Shown here in pieces: positions 35,466 to 48,100 of a stretch of 64,000 nt of DNA. The position numbers and the translations under genes were made by a program. The stretch is from Notospermus geniculatus (taxonomy: Eukaryota > Nemertea > Pilidiophora > Heteronemertea > Lineidae): positions 380,100 to 444,099 of the forward strand of contig NMRB01000190.1 in the NCBI GenBank assembly GCA_002633025.1, read 5' to 3'. Positions within the stretch are counted from its first letter, which is position 1. Each line of letters starts with the position of its first letter. The notes under the pieces are model-generated. The model saw only the letters and a list, made by a program, of their open reading frames with translations. It ran no database searches and was not told where the DNA came from.

Positions 35466-35937
35466 AGGATTAAACTACTTTAACGCACGTATCATCTTTC
35501 TGAAACAAATAATCGTTAACTTCAAATATTCTTAGTGATTACAACTGGAACCGATCGCCAATAGTCGCGATTCATTGAGTCCGCCCACCGATTTCTATTT
35601 TGATTGCTGGCTCTAACGTCATACACTCTGAGCACGTCAACCTGCTTCTGTTAGCAACTTAATTATGGCACTGCCACATATGATGTATCCAGCCCCGGAT
35701 TACATGCGCATATTGTGACAGGAATTCCTAACATCATTACAAGCGTCAAGTGTTTTTATTCACGAACCATTTTATCCTCATAGCTTGTATATCTTTTAGT
35801 ATTGCTTTTATTCAATTAAGTAATATTTTGTTGTGAATTGGTTTTGACACGAAAAAGACAATCCGTGACGTGAGCAACATGGTTATGATGGTACGCATGC
35901 GCGTCAGGACCAGCGATGCTTTGCACACTCACTGGTA

Positions 35938-36090
35938 TCAGTGGTACATCGACGTCACTGGTATGGGTGGTACGTCGATCGCTGGTATCGGTGGTACATC
36001 GACGTCACTGGTAAGAGTGGTATATCGACGTCACCGGTATCGGTGGTACTTCGACGTCACTGGTATCGGTGGTACATCGACGGGGCACTG
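35938..36090. repeat. 26-bp minisatellite, about six units
   Basis: Units beginning GTGGTACATCGACGTCACTG start near 35941, 35967, 35991, 36017, 36043 and 36069, so the period is 26 bp (one unit 24). Because 26 is not a multiple of three, the apparent tyrosine/glycine-rich frames here are repeat artefacts. Confidence 0.85.
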
Positions 36091-36782
36091 GTCACTGTTG
36101 ACTTTCTAGTGATGGTCGGCCGAAATTTTAGGATTTCATCGTTTCGACAGTGAAAATCGTTAACAAATCGATGGAATCAATTGGTGCTATTCCACATCAC
36201 TTCAGCTTTATTTAAAGATTACTCACTCACCACAAATAAATGAGAACTCATTCCACTGCCTTGGTCTAAATCACCTGAATTCTGTATTTCTCACTCAGAT
36301 CAGGTAATGGTAAGGTTTACTGAGGTTGGAATGCAGTAGGTATGGGGTGAACCTCTATGCCCTGTCTACATCAACATCGATCACGGTCAGTCACAAGGTG
36401 AAAGTATCAATATCCAGATATCGTTTCAATTAGAGGCCTCGGTCTATCACTATTGGCTTCTGCAGCAACTGGCGATGGCCACATTTCAACTCCTGGTCAG
36501 GCGCAGATGGTTGCTGAGAACACTGATGTTGGCCTAAACCGGTGGGAACGCAACAGGTTGAAGCTTAAGTACCTCAAAATGATATCATTCGACTCCTTAA
36601 CATGGTTATCTTAACCTCGGTATGAACTATGTTACAACCGACGAGACCGAGCCGATCAATACTCCACAAGCTATCAGCGGGCACTAGCGAGATACTTGGA
36701 TAACCGTATGGGATGAAGTGTCACTATCATTAGTCAAATAGAACATGATAGATGACCAAATGAAGGCTGGCACAGTCAAATA

Positions 36783-36938
36783 GGGGAGGGGGCTAGAGAC
36801 GGGGCTGAGACGATAAGGTTCAATCAGGAAGGGGTGAGAGACGAAAGGAGGGGTGAGAGACGAAAGGAGGGGGCTAGAGACGAAAGGAGGGGTGAGAGAC
36901 GGGGGAGAGACGAAAGGAAGGGCTAGAGAGAGGGGGCT
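36783..36938. repeat. Purine-rich minisatellite
   Basis: Variants of GAGACGAAAGGAGGGG recur about seven times with a period of roughly 19-21 bp. The plus strand is almost entirely purine. Confidence 0.8.
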
Positions 36939-39872
36939 CGTAACGATCAGGTTTCATCATGAGCTGCTGTACGACATCAATTGATTTTAAAAACGTCTAC
37001 GGTTCTGAGAACAGAGCGCTTTTAATAACCGTAGGGTTACATTTCTGATGTGATGTCATTTTCAGACCCTGGTAGACACCCCTGGCTACGTCTTTGTACA
37101 AAAATGTTCACGTTTTTCTAACATTTTCATATCGGTTTTTGCTTCACAGCTCCGGGTCACTCCGCATTCAAAGCAAAAACTATCATCACATTTGTTACCA
37201 AGCAGGAAATTTACTTCTTGTACATCAATGTTGCAGCTTTTTTGCTGTGGGATAGTTTCGATGGCTGAAATACCGTTACAAAAACAGTTTACGTGGTAAC
37301 GTTCATCCTTCTATTCCTCTGTAAGCCCTTTCTGAGAGAATGAAGGGCTGAGAACCCGACAAGGAAGTTAGGGGCGGAGAGAGAACCGTACCTCTCGCTA
37401 GACTGGGGTTGGGCAGCCGTCTATTTTTGGTGATGCGACTCCTCGTTCTGAGAATTATGCCCGCATTTAGCGGGATATTCAAAGGACGTCAGTGATGAAT
37501 CATCTAATTGCCGTTCTCAGCGATAGAAAAACAACATCACAAAAACCCTGATGAAATCATTTGATTCTTGTTCCTGTTAGTTTTAATTCACCGTCTGTGT
37601 CTGTAGTAACATTATCCTGTATCCCTGATGGTGAACACCGACCATCTCCCTCCATCCCGATGATTGATTCACTAGCCGATCAATAGTTGCCACTGATTTG
37701 GACTATTGGCAATCATCGGGAGGTCTTTCTATGCATTGAAAGCCTCAACATCATCTTGCTATCCAATATTGGTCGATTACTTCAATAACACGTGATTTGT
37801 CAACCATTTGTGATCAGGTCTCTGCCTAACGTATCCACAAGCTACACAAAGATGCTGACGAGGTGATTTCTTCGCGCTTCGGGATATTCTGATGGTGAAG
37901 TTATTAATACTTACCGGTATATAATAAATGCTTCTTGTGTATAATGATGATGCCAGGTCCCACCTCTAATGAGGAGAAATTTACTGAGTCATTGGTTCAC
38001 TGCCAGCAGCTACAACTGTCAAGCGATGGTAACATGAAGATCAAGCTTTACTATTTGATTTGGTACAAACTATGACGAAAAGGATGAATACGACGTAGGC
38101 GATGACCAGTCTCTTGAACATCTCATCTTTTTTCATTGGCTACACAGTGCTGTATAACGATTGGTTACTGCACATCGCTTATTGTTCATTGGCCGGCACC
38201 CGTGATCCCGATTGCTCATTGGTCAATTCAAAACAACCTCAGATGACTTTTCTTTCAGCATCATGTATGCCACCATTTGTCGCTGGAGAAAGACTCATGT
38301 AAACGAAGTGAAATAGTTCTTTTGGGAAAGAAATACATCACTTTGACACCAAGTTGAATCAGAATGATTAATTGAATCAATTAATCAACTACACGGCTGC
38401 CTTCGAGGATGTAATTCAACACGACCCAAGCTTCCATTTCTCAGTTCCCATTGGAGTTGACACAAAGTCCCTGCCTGTTAGAAGTCGCTCATATCAGGTT
38501 ACATACCGAGATCTGTGAAGGTGTGATCAACTCATGTAAGCAGGCAGCTGCTGTTGTTCAGCTTGATTCGGGTACCATGCGTTGATCGCTCATCATGACA
38601 TTGCTAGTGAATGACACTGTGATATAATACTTATACTTTATTTTAATATAAGCGGATTTGAACAAGATCATCATACGGTGAGGGTGGTTCGTGTTCAGGT
38701 GCATGTTGTTTAACGTTTGAGTGAATGGTTTGGAGTGGCGCCGCCGTGCTTGAAACCACGTGTTTTTCTCACTATCATGGATGTTTTTTTATAAAACATG
38801 CCTTCAGTTCAACATTACAATAACCTGTTCGTAATTTACAACGTAAGCCACGTAACTTGGAACTTGGAGAGAAATCGTTCTTCTTCGATTGCATCCAATT
38901 TCATTAAACAAACATTGCAATGCCTCAAAACAAATCCATTACAGCCATTTGCCACTGCATGACCGAGTAAAGGCGGTTTGAAGGATGCATTGTTTTCAAT
39001 TGGTAGATTAACAAGACGAGCAAAGATACGAGGCAACAAAAGCGATTGGTGAGAGAGTTCCCGTCTTATAGAAGTGCGAAATGTAGTAGATTGTAAAACA
39101 AATGCGGGTAATTAGCCGAGTGCCATGTACCGCAGAGGAGCGATCAATGGTCTTTCCATAAGCTCGTATTGATCCGGTGATACTTGGAACAGCAGTTAAG
39201 CATCCGGGCATTCTTCACCAACTCTCACCGTCTGATTAATGGAGGAGGCTATCCACCGATGGCTTAGTCACAACAGTCATGGAAGACAGAAAAGTTGGAG
39301 TGAATTAACGGAGAAGATTTGTTATGGTTGCACTTTTACGATCTGTACCATTGATCACACCCAAGTGGAGGATGGCAGCACGTCATTTTTGCATCAGTAT
39401 CACAGAATACCGCGTTTCCTTTGATGAAGATTTACTGTTGGCCTGATTGCGCTAAATCGCTGCCCACACACCAGAAACTCTTCCAAGCTGGAAGCAGAGG
39501 CTTGATCCGTGCACTTTCCTCTCAAATCTCAGCCAACAACTTGATTTCCTCTTATATGATGTAGAAGAACCTCATTGTCTAGATGTTGCGTTAAGACGAT
39601 GGTGGTCTGCAAACAGACAAGTGTTTCTCTGTGTGTCCTCTATTGTGAAGTCGCCGCTTATTCCGTCAGACAATAGGAGGGGAACACTCACAGATGGGAA
39701 ACACTGGCAGATGTTACACCGGCATTGCACCTCATGATGCCATCAGGAATATCCTCGACCTTTTCACAGGATTGGTGTCAACTGGAAGTGAATAATTCAA
39801 TATCCATCTTTAGTTGGGATATTCTGTTGAGTATCTGTTGGTTCCATCTTTTTAAGGACGAGCCTGCAGTGG

Positions 39873-40055
39873 CCACATTAAACAGCTAATTAGTTGTGGA
39901 TGAAGGATGTACGCTTGGCTTAACGCTCATCGCTTCAAAGAAAAAGATCCCAATTCCCAGCTGACGACGCCATGTCGGAATCGATTTGTTTTCTACCAGA
40001 TGGAATCATGTGATGTGACGGGGACCGATTCTCTTGTCCCTGGTGTTTCTCTGTA
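39873..40055 (+). repeat. Dispersed repeat, copy 2
   Basis: This is the inverted counterpart of 21577-21752. The best-conserved part runs from AAACAGCTAATTAGTTGTGG to TTGTTTTCTACCAGAT. Confidence 0.75.
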
Positions 40056-40486
40056 ATTATCTTAATGGTTGCCCAGGAGAAGGTATCAATGACGCCTCAA
40101 TGTGGACGTCGTAAGAGAATGGCATTCATTTTGACTGCAGTTTTTTGTTTCAAAATATATCCGTGATATGTACACATGGAGCTTTCATTTCAAATATCAA
40201 AGGTTCTCTTTCCTGCCGATTCTGACGTCAGAACACGTTGCAGTAGAGTACTGCCTTGGGCCAGATTTCGCAGTCTCAGCCTGGAAATAATTTGATCTGA
40301 AGCCCATATGATGGATTTGTTGATTGTTGTCGACCCCAAAATCTAAAGATCTTTTACCACAACTGTGGAATGCCCGTGACCCGTTCAGTCACGCTGATTG
40401 GCCAAAATCGTTTCCCCCACCCCCACAATCGAATGATCGTTTTATTAATAGTGGGCCCTCAACACAGCGTGTAATAGGGGTTATAA

Positions 40487-40610
40487 CTACGATAGAGGGC
40501 AGCGATAGAGGCCGAGGGAAACCAGGTCCTATAGGTCCTGGGCGAATTTGATCAGGACCTGGATGTCAGTTTCATTTCAATAGTTTTAACCACTAGTGAC
40601 ACCTATTGAG
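40487..40610 (+). repeat. Second dispersed repeat family, copy 1
   Basis: Words ACGATAGAGGGCAGC, TTGATCAGGACC, GTTTCATTTCAATAG and TGACACCTATTGAG occur here in order, and in inverted order at 56326-56455. No terminal structure is recognised. Confidence 0.65.
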
Positions 40611-41883
40611 GCAGTGGGCTATGGTCACCATTTTAGGCTTGTAGGCCAGCTCGATGTACATTACATTATATATAAAGGCATGTGTGGGGTCAGGCGTCAT
40701 CCTCCGCGCCAATGGTACACTAAACAAACTGCTTTTTTTACAAAAGCATTCCATTCAGTCGGTACTATAGCACCTGTCCGGTGAAGGAACCTCTTCCCGC
40801 TACCTGCTGCCTGAAGGCCGCTTCCTACCTGATGCACGTGTTTGCCATAAAATCCTCAAGTAGACTTTAGACATGTTGGACAAATACTGCTTCGTGTACC
40901 GAGTGAAGTTGCATGCGTAATAAACATTCTCCCCGGCTAAAACTGATCACTTTTGAATAAAGAGTGAATATGTACGTGATAGTTTAGTAGGAAAACATCT
41001 TCTTTCATGTCGCATCCGCCATGTTATCCAACACAAAGTGTCAGCCAGTCATGATCTCTGGCGGCTTCTTTTTTGAACAATTCTCACAGGTGCCATCGGT
41101 CTATCCACAAATTATTGATGTATAACCCCAGGGGTAGTGAATACCAAGATATGTTGACAGTATCTAGAAAAAGATGAGCTGTATACTGAAGAGGAAATGG
41201 TGCCTAATCGTTATAATGCTGGTGTAGTTTTGTTCTACAAATCTTTTGATCTGCTACAAAACCCACCTTTCACACCGAAACAGCTGAATAAATTTCGAAA
41301 GGCAGATCATTTTCCAAAAGGATAGAAGAGAGTTATATACCCAAGTTCAAGTCCTTGACCTTTGAAGAAGATATTCAATGACCTTGACCCACTCCAAGGT
41401 CAAATGATGACCTCGACCGTTTCTGAACTCTTTCTGATCAGTAAAGAGTAAAGAGTTTAATCCCGTCGGTCCTACTCCTCACCAGGTTTTCGGCCCTGAT
41501 GAGTCGCGGTGAGAATCTTTGGGATGTCAGGAGGAGGTATCTGCTTCATCTGTTTTTTTTCAGTCAATGAAGTCAAATCAACACGAAATACGTGGACTTG
41601 GACAATAGTTTATTTTCTCTGCCTGCTGTGACGTGTGATCGGAACAACACCGAAGTCAGACAGTGCTCTGATGATGTACTTTAATTGATTTTTCATAATT
41701 TGCCGTCTGTATTCCGACACAAACCTGTCCTGTGTACGTATGCCAGCCTGAGTAATGACCTATCGATCTAAGACCATCCTATATGAAGGTATATTATACA
41801 TTTGTATAACCATTCCTATTCATAGAGCTAAATTGTTCTATGTCGTATTGAATAACGGTGATTGTCTGACTTCCGTGCAGGCG

Positions 41884-42010
41884 TACGACCACAAGAATAT
41901 CAATATAACTTAGAGTAGGCAGGTGTTGTGATGGTACGACCACAAGAATATCAAGACAGCCTAGAGTAGGCAGGTCTCGGCGATGTATGACCGCAGGAAT
42001 GTCAAGATTT
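41884..42010. repeat. 51-bp tandem repeat, about 2.5 units
   Basis: TACGACCACAAGAATATCAA recurs at 41884 and 41935, with a degenerate unit at 41985. CTTAGAGTAGGCAGGT or a variant closes the first two units. Confidence 0.75.
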
Positions 42011-42720
42011 GCATCAAAATGATGCTATCCAAAAGGAATGCACGGAGATTCATTTAATTATCTTGTGGACAACACTCATTAAGTGGAAGTGAGGTGTTTC
42101 ACTGATCTCTCAGTCTCAGCTATCTCCTGGGCTATCTTGTAATCTGCTTTCAGTGCCAAATCGTGAACCAGCATCACGGCTCCCCTGAGCACTCAGACAA
42201 TGACGATGTGCACATCTACCAATGGACATTCATTCGTCAATGCTATACCCACTAGATGTACCTCTGTGGGCCTCGCATTAAACTGCTGCCTACTTCAACC
42301 ATCGAAAAACTTGACTGGTATCCGACTCAGCAGACATGAATTTTAAGCAATCTAAAAGCAACGGCAATTGTTAAATAAGAAATAATGCTGAGCATGAAAC
42401 GATGACATTGGTATCGGCATTTACGGTATGGAGCCTAAAGACGGGACATGTTTGGATGAGTACGTAACAGAGGTGGGTTGGAGACTCGGAGAATCTCTAA
42501 CCAGAGTATGATTACTAGGATGTTATGTCAGATTCTTTGTCGTCAGGCGATATACCGCGGAAACCCATCACGGTATTAGTGACGACTCTCTAAAACCTCT
42601 CGCACCTTTTTCTATATTTTTTCCCCAGCTAAGTAGGGTATACTGCATGATGTATATTTTACTTAAAATAAGTTCACACATGATCAAAAATTCATACCGA
42701 GTGTGATGATGTCGCATCAA

Positions 42721-42926
42721 AATGGGGAACCCGCATAACTTTTTATCCCGACAGGGCGGCGCTGCGAGCGGTTGTACGTCAAAACGTAAAAACAGAGCAA
42801 AACAACGCAATGCAATGACGTCGCGTCACGACGTCCTTGACGCAGTGCAACACGGACGAGACGTCGAAAAAAGGTACAACCGCTCACAGCGCCTCCCAGT
42901 GGTGGTAGTTCTGTAGGTTCCTCTTT
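42721..42926 (-). mobile_element. GACGTC-rich MITE, copy 6 (inverted, most complete)
   Basis: Both outer arms are present: AATGGGGAACCCGCATAACT at the left, and GGTAGTTCTGTAGGTTCCTC near the right end as its degenerate complement. Inner repeats GGCGCTGCGAGCGGTTGTAC and GGTACAACCGCTCACAGCGCC flank the GACGTC-rich core. This copy best defines the family ends. Confidence 0.85.
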
Positions 42927-43689
42927 GGCATCGGGAGGGACAAGAGACCAACCACCCGTTCGTCCTCCCAGGAATCTATCTGATACATACAGGTCGATCA
43001 CTTCATGGTCGCATCAATTACGTATCATGTTGGAATTAAAATTCTTTCGCTTGAGACGCTATCACATTGAAAATCAATCGAAGTGTAACTTTCATCAACT
43101 CATGTCATATCTTGATGATGAATTAATTTACAATTCCAATTGATATTGTTCGACTGGGCAAATGGATTTACAATGATTGTAATGATTCAACCTGGTACTC
43201 CTGTATAATGTATGAAGGCTCGACATATCTGATGGAAAATCGATGTTCTCGTGTTGAGGTGACCTTGGAAGGGTTCCTTTCCGTGAAGGAGCTCTGCGTG
43301 GCATGTTGGATGAGTCAATATCGATGCGGAAGGTGCAGTTTCTCTTATGCGCTGCAAGCTATCAAGATGAATCTCTCAAACTTTAAAGCCAGGTCAATAT
43401 TCTTGTAGTAATCTGTGGATGACATAATCTCTTATTCACGAGACAGCATACCTCAGTGAGATATAAGGTTTTAAAGTTTACATACTGATTTATCACAAAA
43501 GTAGAAATGTCCATTGCGATTAACATGGTGATCGCTCTGAAATGTGGACAGACACAGCTTAATTCGTTATGTTCACTCTCTGTTATCATTCGATGGACCA
43601 TCTTTTAAGATCTATTAAAATACATGTAGATCTTTCATACTTGTTGTGTTGTTGTTGTTGTTGTTGTTGATGGTCGTGGTCGTGAGTGT

Positions 43690-43748
43690 GCGGGGGGGGG
43701 GGATGAGTGAACTTGGAAACTANGGGATATGAGTGAACTTGGAAACTA
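43690..43748. other. Probable mis-join around a single N
   Basis: GAGTGAACTTGGAAACTA occurs directly before the N at 43723 and again after it. A poly-G run precedes it. The same bases were probably placed on both sides of a zero-length gap. Confidence 0.7.
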
Positions 43749-44996
43749 CTTCTCCAATCCGTTGTTCATATTTTGATGACAAAGTTCTCGCACTGCCGAA
43801 AGAGTACCCGCAATTTGGTGAACGGGGACAACAATAGGGGTCACTGCCACTCGACACTTGCACAGTTCCATTCAAAGACGAGCACAGTACAGGAATGCCA
43901 ACAGCCACTATCAAGTCATGGTAGGGTTTTCCACCGGGTGGTCATTCTTTGCAATCATACATTGATCACAGAAAGAAATCATAAAATTATGACTAATCAA
44001 AATCACATTGATCAGCTGAACAAACCTGTGACCCGAATGGCAAGAACAGTCAACAAAGTCATCAGCACAATGTTCATTTTACATGCAATTTTGATAATCT
44101 TTGTGCACCACATAGCCTACCGATGATGACTAAAATCTAATACTGGATGCACATGATACTGATAGCTTCCTTCTCCTTTGCAGTGATAAGGTGATAATTT
44201 TGACAAGCCCTGCATGATACTTGAACTGATTCAGAGACCAAATATGCCATGTTGCTTGAACACACCACAAACATAAAACCAGGAACCCATGTTCAAATAT
44301 TAATTTGATTGTCACCGTGATTCGGGATTATAAAGAGAAATAGATTTCCACTTTTCACCTCGATGTCGTGATGACTTTGTTCATCGTGGTTATGAAGTTT
44401 TCATGTCAGACTGTAAAATTTAACACAAAGATGATTTTATCATCGTGAATGAAGTGAACTCGTATCATTTAACATCTCATCACATGTCTTCAATTCATTA
44501 AGAAACATAATAAAGCTTTCATGGCCTGAACAAAGATGGCGGATGATTTTCATCCCAATGGACCATAGAAGCAGTTCTTTAATCCCCATGGAATCACCCC
44601 CTGACATCTCCTCATGAACCAGCCAACATCTCGGTGACTGTAGCCCCGAGGTACAAGGAACCAGCATCTGAGAGTGGCCCCAAGGAACAAACCAACTCTC
44701 CGGTGGACTACACCTTCCTTTGGGATTGTCACCAAACAAAGAGGACCCGTCGCTTCAACAATGCCATCCATTATGGAGCGAATGGTAACAATGTGTTTCT
44801 ATCAACCCATAAATCAACCTCCAGTCTTTTGTCCACAGCTTCCACCATGAAGATTTCTCGAAATTTGTCAGCAGTTCACTAATAAGTGAGGGATTGAGAT
44901 GTTGATGAGTCAGGTCGGACTGAGTCACTTATGTATGGGATTCTTTCTCGGTCTGGTTAATGAACTTAGCACGAATGATTACAATTCATACAATAT

Positions 44997-45162
44997 NNNN
45001 NNNNNNNNNNNNNNNNNNNNNNNNNNNNNNNNNNNNNNNNNNNNNNNNNNNNNNNNNNNNNNNNNNNNNNNNNNNNNNNNNNNNNNNNNNNNNNNNNNNN
45101 NNNNNNNNNNNNNNNNNNNNNNNNNNNNNNNNNNNNNNNNNNNNNNNNNNNNNNNNNNNNNN
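44997..45162. other. Assembly gap (run of N)
   Basis: Unknown bases; any frame crossing it is meaningless. Confidence 1.
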
Positions 45163-48100
45163 TAAAAAATTGATGAAGTATTGGAGCGTCATCATTGGCC
45201 AATCATCTGATTTGTAACAAATCGATGAAGAATTGGTGCTTCTTCATTGGCCAATCATATGATTTGTAACAAATGATCGTTCAAACGCCAAGTGATAGCA
45301 TCAATGTACGGAAGAATTACACCCCAAGAATATTGCCTGTCATGAAAAAATAACTACTAATGCTTCATCTTTGTTCCTCGCTTGAAGCCATGGTACACCT
45401 GTATGGAAACCCTACCGCTTTCTAAGCAATAAAAGGCGTCTGCTGAAAAAAAGTCATCGCCATCAAACCCGGTAAATGTTACAAATGATACCTCAATAAA
45501 GTAGGAGGCGGAAACCAGCTTGTGATACGGTACCATTCTCTTATCAAACGTGGACTGCTCAATGACACCTGACTAAAGGCCATACACACTTAGTATTGAT
45601 GCTTTAAGCGAACAACTGCAACTAGCTTTGAAAAAACTTCAACTCGCCATCAGTTTGCATGTCTGTCGTCTTCTGCACACACAAGGAAGGATACCAGGCA
45701 AATCGAGAAAATAGCCACCTTCTGATTTTTGACAACGAGCAGGATTGTTGTCCTTCATAGCTGGCTGTTTCACGAGGAATGATGTTTGATATTTTATTGA
45801 TGTTCTTTGAACTCACCGACATCTGCCGACAACAAATGGCTGTATCCATTTTCACATCTTGTGATAAACTTGCATTGAGTCACAATCTCACCGAGGTAAA
45901 GACGCGTAAATGATTCTGATCTTTCTTGGGGATGATAGAAATGGGGCCTTGAAAACCCCAGCGATACAGGTGGACCAATCTTTAGAAAATGTTTGGAACA
46001 TCACGTGCTATCTCTCGTCCTTTCCGCTTCCCTACTTCGGCTAGAATTTGAGCAGGCCTACTTGGAGCAATCGGAGGATGATTCCTGTTCAGATAGATCA
46101 ATACAACATTTATTGGATGCTGGTAGGTAACTTATTATGAGTCAGAGAGGCGAACAGTCAAATGTGGAAGGTGTGGCTGAAACGTTGGTATATCAAAGCC
46201 AGCTACATCTGCTGAGATCACATATGACACACATGACATTTATCCCATGCATACACGATACAGGATATCTCATTTTTTTGTAAAGACTTCCCAATATTTG
46301 AAGGAGTGAAACAAGGGGACAGTTGATATCAAAGGCCTCGTGGGCAAAGATGCCCATACACTGAGCCCAACCTTTATAATGAGGAACACACCCAACTGGG
46401 AGGTGGTTGTACGGAGACGTCAAAAACAGAGCAAAGCGACGCAATGACGTCGCGTCATGACGTTCTTGATGCAGTGCAACAACGGACGAGACGTCGAAAA
46501 CGTAACGCTGACAGCGCCTCCCAGTGGCGGTAGCTCTGCAGGTTCCTCATTGGTTTCTAACATCTTGTTGCCAAGCACCGACCGATTACCAAACTCTCAC
46601 TGAAACCCCTTCCTGAGAATCACCTCCACGCTTGGTTAACCTTCCCTTTTTGATGCAGCAGATAACATTGTCACTTTACAATCAAATCACCTCAGATGAT
46701 AAAATCAAATCAGACATAATTAAACATGCAAACCCTGAGGTCAAACCGTCATCCACCGACTTCACTCGTCCACTTTTCAAACGGTTCATGACCGGTTCAA
46801 ACCCGGCGGCGGCAGGGCCCAAAGGAAATAAAACACTATCAGTACAATGACTTGATTCAAATCATAACGCATTCTTCAGAAACATCTCATTTTTGGTGAA
46901 ATCAGAGCTGATTTCATGTCAAGGCCAAAGGTTTCGGATCATCCGATACTATAGTCAAAGCTTTGAAGTTCTACCTGCTTGATGCCATCGATGACAATAT
47001 CAGTGCTATATTATATGCCATCATTTCACTAAAATTAGTGTAACGCCAGAGATATATTTTTGGGCATCTGGCATGAAGGACGGGAGAAAGAGAATGTTCA
47101 CGGGGAAACCCTAATTTTGGTTCAGCGAATGACTGTAGCCTACATGTGCAATTTAGTGTCGACCAGGTGTTCTAAGACCGCTGGAGCAGACCACGTCAAT
47201 GACTGTTCAAAGCCGAATATCACGAAACCCGATTTGAAACGATTTGTGGGAGGGAGAAGGTAAACATGAATCTTACACCCGGAAATAGACAGGAGTACAA
47301 TGTATGTAATTACGAGCCTTGAGGCCGCTTGTTCTAAAGGTTGTAAATTGAATGGTACACAGTCAGCATTATCTGCCTTTCAGTCTTTATTATTGTGTGG
47401 TTTTTTCCTTTGCACAATCGATGCGTACACGTATCTGATATAATTTATAAATAACACGCTAATTACATTGTACTGAAAAGTGGAGTTTTTACCAATTTCG
47501 CTGACGTACATTTGATCTCGTAAGACCAAAGGTTATCTAAATCGAGATTGTATGTTTCAGCTGCTAATACGAGGCTCCGGGAGCTTGCTAGGATTTGTGC
47601 CATATTCTCTTTGGTAGAAACAGGTATGATGCCTAGAGCGAACGAGAAAGACGAACACTTGTCATGTTTTTGAGCATTAATAGCACAGAGAGACAGATCT
47701 AAACCCTTGAGTAACATGATGGCAACATTCTCCAGTATTGTTACAAAACCGTCAATGGGCGAATTGTGTCGAAACGCTCGTCAATTCTCAAGATGCAGCG
47801 CTACCTTCTTCAGACAAGATACCATCGCGTGATGTTGTTGCACAAATGAATGCCTTATTTCTTTTCACTTACGTTGTAGCATCATTTCTCCACCAGATCA
47901 AAATGGACAATGATATTAACTACCTGGCAACTTAGGAATGGTCAAAAGACAAGATACAATTGTCTGTGATGTGTCGTGTGGACCCCTCAGTAGAAATGTC
48001 AAACGTGGCAGGCTGCCTACCACCACTGCGCATCTGAACGCAGTTAAAATCTGGCCATTCTGGACACTTGTACAGAGGGGCGAGTAGATGAAGGAGATGG

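Larger units (their letters stand above)
34172..44996. other. Gene-poor stretch with minisatellites and a foldback element
   Basis: No supported exon is seen. Contents are the 286-bp foldback element at 35.2 kb, minisatellites at 34.65, 35.94, 36.79 and 41.88 kb, two dispersed repeats near 39.9 and 40.5 kb, a GACGTC-rich MITE at 42.7 kb, and a TTG microsatellite near 43.65 kb. It ends at the N-run. Confidence 0.5.

Noticed and set aside
35938-36090. Evenly spaced repeats that could suggest a CRISPR array
   Set aside because: Units are contiguous with no unique spacers, and the DNA is animal.
35870-36109. Open frame rich in Tyr, Trp and Gly repeats
   Set aside because: It is produced by a 26-bp minisatellite, whose period does not preserve a reading frame.
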